Assembly: GCA_031280545.1 (NCBI GenBank)
Contig: JAITGP010000024.1
Location: forward strand, 1-6,700
Direction of reading: 5' to 3'
Length of the DNA: 6,700 nt
Source of the DNA: Candidatus Peribacteria bacterium
GTDB lineage: Bacteria; Patescibacteria; JAEDAM01; Absconditabacterales; Absconditicoccaceae
Shown: one piece after another, positions 1 through 6,603 of the stretch
Numbering within the stretch: position 1 is the stretch's first letter
Layout: every line of letters begins with the position of its first letter
Notes under the pieces: generated by a model
The model's input: only the letters and a program-made list of their open reading frames with translations
Told to the model about the DNA's origin: nothing
Databases searched by the model: none
Translations under genes and position numbers: made by a program

Positions 1-2283
1 CTCAGAGAAGGAGTAGGATCTGAGTATACCGCAGAATTGGTAGAAGCTCTAACTACTGCAGATCAACTTATAGGTCCTGATGAAAATGGGAACTATATTT
101 TAACGAAAAATGAAGAGATGCAGCTCATTGATAAATATGGGGAAGGTATAGGAGACTTAAGTGAGGATCCAACAATGAAAGTAGCTATAGAGACCTATCA
201 GTCCACTATCGAAAATGGAGAAAAGTTAGGAGCCCTAACGTTTGACTATATTTTACCCTATGAAAAAGGAATTTATCTAGCAAGAAAAGAAGACATCTTG
301 CTCTATATAGATGCCTCCACAGGACTACCTATAGAAAAACAACAGAAATGAGTAGCACCACTTCATAAAAATACTCCCAAAAAGCTTTTTGATGAGGTAT
401 TTAAAACACTATTACATAGCTATCAGATGTACCTAATAAATAAAAAGGGGATAAATTTCTCTCAAACATTAGAAACTTCTCAAAAACTGACAAAAGATTA
501 CAAAAAATTACTCAATGCTATTTACGGAGTCTACCGCTACTTTTACCATGGAGAAATAACTCCTCATTTGGCATGAAAAAACTCGGAATTATGGGAGTGA
601 ATGTTAGAATTCCCTGATTTTAAACAAAAATATCCCAATCTCTACTTAGCCGCTCATGAACTTCAAAAAATCAAAGAGATTCTTGTAAATGAAAATGGAC
701 AAGTAGTGGGTTATATCGAAAAAAAAGGAGATAAATACGGATATAGAACTCCTGACAAACAGTGGGATGAAGGACTAGAATATGATGATTTTATAGGACC
801 AGATCCTCAAGGAAATATCATCACCGTAATCAATGGTAAAAAATTTTTTATCAATGATGATTTTCCTTACCCAAAAATGGAATTTGATCAAATCGATGGT
901 CCTGATAGTCAAGGAAATTATGTTGCTCATCAAAAAAAGAAGCAATACTTTATCAGAAAAGATGGGACATTACTTACACTAAATCTCTCCGATTCTGACA
1001 CACAAGAGAGTTGGGATAGAATAGAAAAAATTGATAAAAATCAGAATTATATCCTTGATCAAGGAGAGAGCAGCTATCTAGTAAATGCTGAAGGAAATTT
1101 TATCTCTAATGCCTATCTAGATATTAGCACAATAGATGATTGTGGATATTACCAAGCAATAACTCCTGAAGGAGGAGTAATATTATTAGATAAAACGGGA
1201 AAAGAAATTCTCTCTCAAGCCTATGGAAAAATCAGACTATTATCCGGTGGAGAATATGAACTTTCTCTCAATGGAAAAATAGGACTCTACACTATAGAAA
1301 AAGATGCATTACAGCTTGAATGCATCTATGATGAAATTATTCCTCTTACAGGTGAAGTTTACCAGGTACGAAAAGATGGAACATGCTGACGATGGAAAGA
1401 TACAGGAGAATTTATAGTACCTCTAGGAAAATATGAAGACATTTCCGATAAAAATGCACAGGGATTTTATCCTGTATCCAAAATTGGGAAAAATAAAAAT
1501 CTTACTAAAATTTCCTTGGGACTTCTGGATCAGGAAGGAAAAGAAATTATCCCTTGTGAACGGGAAGCTATCATCTGGGACAAAAAAAGAGGATACAATT
1601 GTACTAGACGAACAGAAGATAATAAAAAATTAGAAATGCATTACAATATTGAAGAGAATTATCTGAAAAATGGAAATTATGGAGTATATGACAAACATGA
1701 TATAGATGAGGACCCAAAAAAGGAGAAAGAAAGAATTCGACTCCAATTACTCAATACCAAAAATCCAGATGGTAGTAAAAAATGGGAATGGGTAGATGAA
1801 GCAGATAAAAATGGGCTTTTCAAAGTAACAACACTTGATGAAGAATATCTTTTAACAAAATATGGAATGATGAAAGATCCAGATACAGTAATTATTCCTT
1901 GTGAGTATGATAAAATTTCTTTACATAAGGATGGGAAATATCTCGCTACCATGCCAGATAGAGAACATATCTATGATTATGAAGGTACAATGCATCACTA
2001 TAAGCTAGGAGATGAAAGCAACGCTGATAGAGATGAAAAAATAAAAGCATATCGCGATCTCTGCAATGCAGGAAGACGAGAAATGGTAGACGAAGCAGAT
2101 AAAAATGGGCTTTTCAAAGTAACAACTGTCAATCTAGCAGAATTAGAAATGAAATGTGGGATCATGAAAGATAAAGATACAGAGATCATCCCTTGTAAAT
2201 ATGATAAAATTTCCCTTCTCCCTGACGGAACATATCGTTGTCTTCTCCATGGAGAGGAAATTATCATAGCTCCTCAAAGATAA
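1..2283 (+). CDS. WG-repeat-like protein, 5'-truncated, containing four UGA (Gly) codons
   Basis: A single frame is open from the first base to TAA at 2281-2283 (760 residues visible; the true start lies upstream). It is interrupted only by TGA at codons 117, 192, 200 and 463. Read as glycine these give one continuous repeat protein. Repeats are degenerate: a GPDxxGNY element recurs three times (codons about 24-31, 268-275, 300-307). WG/KWG-like units follow, with a conserved glycine then D/K, and IIP plus YDxI (for example NGKIGLY, LGLLDQEGKEIIPCE, KYGMMKD, KCGIMKD). The last two units (codons about 597-650 and 695-748) are a recent duplication. WG repeats (Pfam WG_beta_rep) are beta-rich modules of mostly unknown role and are abundant in some CPR genomes. 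No signal peptide or membrane segment is seen in the visible part, but the N-terminus is missing. Function is unknown. Under the standard code it would be miscalled as several fragments or a pseudogene. Intactness is well supported; the repeat family is fairly sure. Confidence 0.85.
349..351 (+). other. In-frame TGA read as glycine (codon 117)
   Basis: TGA sits between EKQQK and VAPLHKN. The same frame continues on both sides without TAA or TAG, and 74 further codons follow before the next TGA. Nothing in the local sequence identifies the amino acid here; glycine is assigned from the better-supported TGA at 1387. Confidence 0.7.
574..600 (+). other. Two in-frame TGA codons read as glycine (codons 192 and 200)
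   Basis: TGA occurs at 574-576 and again at 598-600, flanking KNSELWE, in the frame of the repeat protein. The ATG at 601 directly after the second TGA would be taken as a start under the standard code, but there is no Shine-Dalgarno-like sequence before it and the upstream frame is coding-like. A true gene start at 601 is therefore unlikely. Confidence 0.7.
1387..1389 (+). other. In-frame TGA at a conserved glycine of a WG-like repeat (codon 463)
   Basis: The unit KDGTC-TGA-RWKDTGEFIVP aligns without gaps to the general WG pattern KDGKWGLIDKTGKEIIP, placing the TGA on the glycine. It also aligns with sister units in the same protein: KCGIMKD near codon 719, KYGMMKD near codon 621 and NGKIGLY near codon 427. 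This is the strongest internal evidence that UGA encodes glycine here. It argues against tryptophan, which is supplied by TGG throughout the window. Confidence 0.8.
1791..1953 (+). repeat. Repeat unit A of a duplicated domain in the WG-like protein
   Basis: This is the first copy of an approximately 160-base unit repeated 294 bases downstream (98 codons, in frame). The first 42 bases differ at only one position from bases 2085-2126 (T at 1797, C at 2091). After that, identity falls at the DNA level but the protein pattern persists: VDEADKNGLFKVTT, then a KYGMMKDPDT segment and IIPCEYDKISL. Confidence 0.85.
2085..2247 (+). repeat. Repeat unit B of a duplicated domain in the WG-like protein
   Basis: This second copy has VDEADKNGLFKVTT, KCGIMKDKDT and IIPCKYDKISL at the same spacing as unit A. 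The near-identity of the first 42 bases beside strong divergence of the next 40 suggests either partial gene conversion or strong selection on that segment. Confidence 0.85.
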
Positions 2284-2344
2284 TAGAGAGAAAGTAATAG
2301 GTAGGAAACATAAAATTAGATAAAGAAAAAATATATAAATTGAG

Positions 2345-2372
2345 TTGACTTTATAGAGCAAATAATTATAAT
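2345..2372 (+). promoter_or_regulatory. Sigma70-type promoter for the E2-JAB-E1 operon
   Basis: A -35 box TTGACT (2345-2350) and a perfect -10 box TATAAT (2367-2372) are separated by 16 bases, within the 166-base gap between the repeat protein and the operon. Transcription would begin near 2379-2380, giving a leader of about 70 bases. GAGCAAA occurs twice (2356-2362 and 2384-2390), flanking the -10 box. The second copy also begins a weak inverted repeat GAGCA/TGCTC (2384-2388 with 2397-2401). These could be operator half-sites, but this is speculative. No convincing terminator hairpin was seen after the upstream gene. Confidence 0.65.
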
Positions 2373-2437
2373 CTAAAACAGTTGAGCAAAGAAATCTGCT
2401 CCGTGATGGTGATCTTTAACAATAATAAATAATTTAA

Positions 2438-2443
2438 AAAGGA
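2438..2443 (+). promoter_or_regulatory. Shine-Dalgarno-like site for the E2-like gene
   Basis: AAAGGA lies six bases before the ATG at 2450 in an A-rich leader. An in-frame TAA at 2435-2437 means 2450 is the first possible ATG, so the start is well fixed. It is the clearest ribosome-binding site in the operon; the following genes have weak or no such sites. Confidence 0.6.
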
Positions 2444-2449
2444 AAAAAT

Positions 2450-4375
2450 ATGGTAAAAAAGAAAGAGGAGATTCCTCGAGAAGAAAACAAACGTAGATAC
2501 GTCAATCTTTTTTCTAATGAAGTAAAAACAAATTACTTCAATAAGGGAAATGAAGATGTAAAAAAGCGGATCGAAAAGTTGTGGGAGAGTATCCCTCTAC
2601 TCAGAAACCGTATTGTATCGCTCACTGACGATATCGAATCGATCGAAAACAAGGGGGGCCTTCGACAGAGGCTGGTCAAAGAGTTTAGTGACTTACTAAG
2701 CAGTCCAGATATTCTTAAGATAGAAGTATCTGGTGAAGAAGTCATAGTTTATACAGATCTTCTCTTTTGTTGGGACTCAAAGAACAAAGTGTACCGAGCA
2801 ATCGGTAAATTTAAAATCACTCTTGATCGATCAAAAAAAGATAAAGACTCTGAAGGGGTCTATTGGAAAAATCTGACAGATCCACGTAAAGGGCTGTCAG
2901 ATAGTGGATTAATGCAAGCTCCTCACATTTATCCAGAAGGGTATGCATGTCTAGGAAACAGAAAATCCATATTCAGAGATCTCCTTCAAGAAAGAGAATA
3001 TGCCTCAGCGATAGATCTTGCCATTCAATTCGTGCAATACGCAAACGTTAATGATTCTGCTGGTAAATATGTTGATCAATGGCCAGAAGCCACTAGTCAA
3101 CGCAATGCAGAAATGAAACGCAGAGAAAAAGAAGCTGAAGCACGCAGAGATGACAACTATGAGCTCAGAGAAAAACTCCAAAATGAGATTGACTCAATTG
3201 AAAAGAAAAAAAATCAAGCAGAAGAAACATTTTCCTCCCTTCAAGAAGATTGGACGAAAAAGAACAAAGCTTATTCTAAACTTCAGAGAGAGTACAATCA
3301 ACTTTCCAGAGAGATCAAGGAATTTACCGTTGAACCAAAAATTGCAGAGCTGAAGGAAAAAAGAACTCAAAGAGAACTCACCTTATCTCAGCAATCGCAA
3401 CAGCGACAAAAAGAATTGGGAAAAGAAAAAAAACAACTTAAAAAGCCTGGTAAATTCTGGCTAGGAGTTGGAGAATTCTTTTCAAAAAGCTGGAGTTGGA
3501 CTCAAAAACAGCAGGAAAAATTTGATACAGAATTTGCATTTTTTACTCAAGAGACTGAGCGAATAAATCTATTAATCCAAAAAGAAGCCAATGAGTTATC
3601 AGAAGCTTTAACATTAAAAGAAATAGAGTATAACAAAGCATGTAGTGCGATTCGTATGGCAGGAGGGAAACTCTTAAAACTCAAAAAAGACCTCCTCGCA
3701 GAAAAAGAAACTGCATTACAGACAGCAAAAGTCGAATATGAAAATGTTAATGATCTGTGGGAAGATGCGAAACAAAAGGTTAACGAGTTAAAAGGACAAC
3801 TATCCTTAAAACAAACGAGCCTGAAGCAAGCAACTCCCAAATTCAAAACTCCTGCTCGAAAAGAGAGGAAAGAGGATCGAGAGAGATACGTCGCTCTCAT
3901 CATAGATCAATTAAATGATGGAGATGAACTCAGAACCATGCAAACAAAGCTAAAAGACGCCGAGGAAACCTTAAAAAAGAATTCCGAGGAATACATGAGG
4001 CTTACTGGTATTGATTTTGCGAACAGTCATAAAACAGATCTTGAAGAGTATTTTGCAGAGCAATTTGAAAGAATTTCCAGTTTACCAGAAGTTGAGAAGA
4101 TCTCTATAGAAGCATATGAAGGAATAATAATCCTAAATATCCTAACTAAAAAGATAGAACTTGATTCTGGGTATGAAGAAATTTTTCAAATACAGATCTC
4201 GCGACAAGGATTTGCCTTTTATAAAAAGGGTGATGAAAACCGCATTATCTGGATAGAGCAACCTCACGGTAGTGAGGTAAGAAATGCCTTCATGCAACTC
4301 AACGGAAACTATGAACATGAGCGACTAATTCGCAAAATGTTTAAGTTTATAAAAACATTTAAAATAAAAAGATAA
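2450..4375 (+). CDS. Ubiquitin-conjugating (E2)-like protein with long coiled coil
   Basis: This 641-aa protein likely carries an activated ubiquitin-like protein as a thioester. Residues about 75-212 resemble a prokaryotic E2/UBC-like domain: a helix, beta-strand stretches (KIEVSGEEVIVYTDLLF, then KFKITLDR), and PHIYPEGYACLGN at 158-170. The last matches the E2 active-site pattern HPxI..G..CL and makes Cys167 the candidate catalytic residue and His159 the conserved His. After it come a helix (ASAIDLAIQFVQYA) and the AGKYVDQWPE segment. Residues about 215-515 are charged coiled coil (K/E/Q/R-rich), broken at 331-350 by an aromatic stretch (PGKFWLGVGEFFSKSWSW). Residues about 530-641 form a folded-looking alpha/beta end that may be a second, Cys-less E2-like domain. 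The only other cysteines are 107 and 398. It is the first gene of the operon and overlaps the next by one base. The E2 call rests on motif and context; substrate and partner are unknown. Confidence 0.72.
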   Translation: MVKKKEEIPREENKRRYVNLFSNEVKTNYFNKGNEDVKKRIEKLWESIPLLRNRIVSLTDDIESIENKGGLRQRLVKEFSDLLSSPDILKIEVSGEEVIVYTDLLFCWDSKNKVYRAIGKFKITLDRSKKDKDSEGVYWKNLTDPRKGLSDSGLMQAPHIYPEGYACLGNRKSIFRDLLQEREYASAIDLAIQFVQYANVNDSAGKYVDQWPEATSQRNAEMKRREKEAEARRDDNYELREKLQNEIDSIEKKKNQAEETFSSLQEDWTKKNKAYSKLQREYNQLSREIKEFTVEPKIAELKEKRTQRELTLSQQSQQRQKELGKEKKQLKKPGKFWLGVGEFFSKSWSWTQKQQEKFDTEFAFFTQETERINLLIQKEANELSEALTLKEIEYNKACSAIRMAGGKLLKLKKDLLAEKETALQTAKVEYENVNDLWEDAKQKVNELKGQLSLKQTSLKQATPKFKTPARKERKEDRERYVALIIDQLNDGDELRTMQTKLKDAEETLKKNSEEYMRLTGIDFANSHKTDLEEYFAEQFERISSLPEVEKISIEAYEGIIILNILTKKIELDSGYEEIFQIQISRQGFAFYKKGDENRIIWIEQPHGSEVRNAFMQLNGNYEHERLIRKMFKFIKTFKIKR

Positions 4376-4377
4376 TG
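4373..4377 (+). promoter_or_regulatory. TAATG stop-start overlap between E2-like and JAB genes
   Basis: The TAA stop of the E2-like gene shares its last A with the ATG of the JAB gene. No clear Shine-Dalgarno sequence precedes this ATG, so translation of the second gene is probably coupled to the first, which would keep the two coiled-coil proteins at similar levels. Confidence 0.75.
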
Positions 4378-5805
4378 GGAAATTTAATTAAAAAATGGTT
4401 CATTCTTAAGTTCTCTTGGCATCCTCGCTCTTTCGGTGCATTCATTAGAAATGAACGAAAACTCCAAAAAGAACGACAAAAGCTCCGTAAGGAAGATATC
4501 CACGAAGATCATTGTCGGCAATGGGAAGCGTTTAGAGAAGAATGGCAGAAAAAAGACGAGGCACTAGTAGAAACCTATGGGGATAGAAATAGAGGCCTCG
4601 GACCATTCAGAGAAGCCTCATATAAAAAGAGGCAAGCTGAAAGAGAACTCAAAAATAAATTGGAGAAAGACTATGACCAGCTTCCCAAAGAGGATGAAAA
4701 ATACTCTGAATGGGAAAAAGGAAAATGGAAAGCTTTCTTTGATGGCACATTAGAGAAAGAGCACGATCCAATGGAGAGTGATTATCCTAGTGAAGTCTTA
4801 GAACAAAGACGAGAAGCACAAAAAGAAGTTGATCATCAACGAAAGCTTGACGCTCAACAGCAACGAGCGATTGCACATCAACAAAAAAGAGAAGCTGATG
4901 CTCAACGCCGTCAACAGAAGGCTGAAGAACAAAAGCAACGTGAACAAGCCCGAATAAGGCAAAAGCAAAAGGAAGCTGAAGCGAAAGCTTTAGAAAAAGA
5001 AAAAAATGAATTATTTAATAAACTATTCAAAAATAAAGAAATGAAACATTGGTTCAAGAGATGGAAAAAAGGAGATGGAGAAACTCCTGAGGAAAAGTTC
5101 TATAACTTTGTCCCCGAAAAATTTGAGAGTCAACCGTTTGGTCATACAGGACAAACAACGGTACGAATCACAAAATACCCAAAAATCATTTTTACGAAAA
5201 AAATGGACAAAATGATCAGAAAGATCGTTGGGCTAGCACCCGAAGAGATCGGCTGGTTTTGCGGTGTGAGAAGAGATGAATTACATCCGGAACAATTCTG
5301 GGTTGAGAATATTTATATTCTTGACCAAAAGACGTCGCCGGCCAACTGTACATTGGACTCGAAAGATTTAGCAAGACTCATGGAAGAGCTTGTCGCAAAA
5401 GGCGAGGAAGGTGAAGCAGAACTTGAGAGAATAAAATTCTGGGGACATTGCCATGTCAAATTCGAAGTTAACCCAAGTTCTCAAGACGTACAAACGTTTG
5501 ACAAATTCGGGTTACCTGAGGAATTTTATATCAGAGGAATTTTCAACAAATTAGGTGCCGTAAGGCTTGACTTAATGGTTAAAGCCTTTGGTCTCTTCTT
5601 TGAAAACGTAGAATTTATGGTCTCTGACCCTGAATTCGATCGGGAAATTGAAAAAATGGCCCGTATATTGGAGCCAAAAATCACTCCGAGTATAGACCGT
5701 CGCCCATTATTTAATAGAACTCCCACAGATACCAATACGGTCACAAGTTTTGGATCTGAAGAAGAGGACGAAAATGATCACCAAGAAATGGGAGTAGGAG
5801 TATAA
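4375..5805 (+). CDS. JAB/JAMM (MPN) metalloprotease with N-terminal coiled coil
   Basis: This 476-aa protein is a likely deconjugating or precursor-processing isopeptidase. The C-terminal domain (about 260-420) has the full JAMM zinc motif: Glu290 or Glu291 (PEEIGWFCG), His358-Cys-His360, seven residues, then Ser368-x-x-Asp371. It continues with the family-like segments EEFYIRGIFNKLG and LFFENVEFMV. It resembles the prokaryotic JAB proteins found beside E1- and E2-like genes rather than the RadC type. Residues 1-25 are basic and aromatic (KKWFILKFSWHPRSFGAF) but too polar for a membrane span. Residues about 25-215 are charged and helical, with a Q/K/R/E-rich coiled coil at about 142-215. A proline/threonine-rich linker and an acidic tail (SEEEDEND) end in GVGV. 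Most known JAB partners in such operons are much shorter, so the coiled-coil extension is notable. It is translationally coupled to the E2-like gene and 21 bases from the E1-like gene. No key catalytic residue is missing. Confidence 0.88.
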   Translation: MGNLIKKWFILKFSWHPRSFGAFIRNERKLQKERQKLRKEDIHEDHCRQWEAFREEWQKKDEALVETYGDRNRGLGPFREASYKKRQAERELKNKLEKDYDQLPKEDEKYSEWEKGKWKAFFDGTLEKEHDPMESDYPSEVLEQRREAQKEVDHQRKLDAQQQRAIAHQQKREADAQRRQQKAEEQKQREQARIRQKQKEAEAKALEKEKNELFNKLFKNKEMKHWFKRWKKGDGETPEEKFYNFVPEKFESQPFGHTGQTTVRITKYPKIIFTKKMDKMIRKIVGLAPEEIGWFCGVRRDELHPEQFWVENIYILDQKTSPANCTLDSKDLARLMEELVAKGEEGEAELERIKFWGHCHVKFEVNPSSQDVQTFDKFGLPEEFYIRGIFNKLGAVRLDLMVKAFGLFFENVEFMVSDPEFDREIEKMARILEPKITPSIDRRPLFNRTPTDTNTVTSFGSEEEDENDHQEMGVGV

Positions 5806-5826
5806 GAAACTCAAAAATAACAGAAA

Positions 5827-6567
5827 ATGGAAAAGGGTTTTACAAACAAAGTAAGCACGATAAGACACAATGCTGTCTTTAGTGCGACCGCTTTTGGAGA
5901 GACCAGAGTCGACATCATAGGATGCGGGGCCACAGGGTCTCGCATTGCTATGGGATTGGCGAAACTGGGAATTCAAAATTTGCACATCTGGGATTTCGAT
6001 ACTGTTGAATCTCAGAATGTATCCAATCAAATCTTTTATCTTGACGAAGACATCGGTAAAAAGAAAGTAGTTGCCTTAGCGAAACATATTCGCAAAGCTA
6101 CTGGCTTGGAAGTCACAATCCATGATGAAAAAGTAGACGGTAGTCAAGAATTGGGTGATGTAGTATTTTTACTTACTGATACGATGGCATCCAGAAAAGA
6201 GATTTGGGAGAAGTCCATCAGAGATTCGAATGTAAGGATAATGATCGAAACACGTATGAACCCCTTCTCAGGAAGAATCTACATGATTGATCCCAATCAT
6301 TACAATGAATCAAAATTCTGGGAAGAAACACTAAAAAAGGACGGAGAAATCCCTCCTTCACCGTGTGGAGGAAAGACCTCAGTAGGTCCTACAGCTGAAA
6401 GAATATCAGGAGATGCTCAGATCCAGTTTCTGAATTGGATAAACTACAAAAACAGTTTACAAAATCCAAAGCTTGAACAAGTTCAGCATCCCACTAGAGA
6501 AATGGTTATCAATCTTCGACCTATCCCGTCAGTTCTTACTGATGATGACTTGGGCAATGTGTTTTAA
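5827..6567 (+). CDS. ThiF/E1-like adenylating enzyme
   Basis: This 246-aa protein has a single Rossmann adenylation domain of the ThiF/MoeB/E1 superfamily (Pfam ThiF), expected to adenylate the C-terminus of a ubiquitin-like protein. Features in order: IIGCGATGSRIAMGLAKLG (nucleotide loop, Gly32/34/37); DFDTVESQNVSNQ (55-68), equivalent to MoeB DFDTV.LSN..RQ, with Asp56 and Asp58; IGKKK (76-80) supplying the conserved Lys; LLTDTMASRK with Asp118; and SPCGGKTSVGPTAERISG (178-195), where Cys180 is the candidate thioester cysteine and the following helix resembles the ThiF family's post-Cys segment. The MoeB Arg of the NxxRQ motif is Asn67 here. There are no CxxC zinc pairs, no second pseudo-adenylation domain and no ubiquitin-fold domain, so this is a minimal E1. 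The start is the first ATG after an in-frame TAA at 5818-5820. The RBS is weak, consistent with translation in an operon. Confidence 0.88.
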   Translation: MEKGFTNKVSTIRHNAVFSATAFGETRVDIIGCGATGSRIAMGLAKLGIQNLHIWDFDTVESQNVSNQIFYLDEDIGKKKVVALAKHIRKATGLEVTIHDEKVDGSQELGDVVFLLTDTMASRKEIWEKSIRDSNVRIMIETRMNPFSGRIYMIDPNHYNESKFWEETLKKDGEIPPSPCGGKTSVGPTAERISGDAQIQFLNWINYKNSLQNPKLEQVQHPTREMVINLRPIPSVLTDDDLGNVF

Positions 6568-6603
6568 AACAAAAGTTAATAATACTTAAAAAAAAATAAA
6601 ATT

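Noticed and set aside
601..1389. Separate 262-aa gene starting at ATG 601
   Set aside because: It is an internal piece of the long frame bounded by TGA codons. There is no ribosome-binding site before 601, and the frame is coding-like on both sides.
1..2283. Pseudogene with several stop mutations
   Set aside because: All four interruptions are TGA, none is TAA or TAG, there is no frameshift, and one TGA aligns to a conserved repeat glycine.
1..2283. UGA as tryptophan (code 4) or selenocysteine
   Set aside because: TGG is used freely for Trp, and the aligned TGA site is a glycine column. No selenocysteine insertion hairpin was apparent, and four UGAs in a repeat protein do not fit selenoprotein use.
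2284..2344. Rho-independent terminator after the repeat protein gene
   Set aside because: The stretch is A-rich with no GC stem followed by a T run.
2406..2432. Eight-codon leader peptide (MVIFNNNK) before the E2-like gene
   Set aside because: It has no Shine-Dalgarno sequence and no regulatory codon run or attenuator structure; such short frames are expected by chance in AT-rich DNA.
3547..3903. Minus-strand open frame of 118 codons inside the E2-like gene
   Set aside because: It is a serine/leucine/phenylalanine-rich shadow of the coiled-coil coding strand, with no start signal or recognisable domain.
5707..6030. Minus-strand open frame across the JAB/ThiF junction
   Set aside because: It overlaps two well-supported plus-strand genes and has no recognisable protein features.
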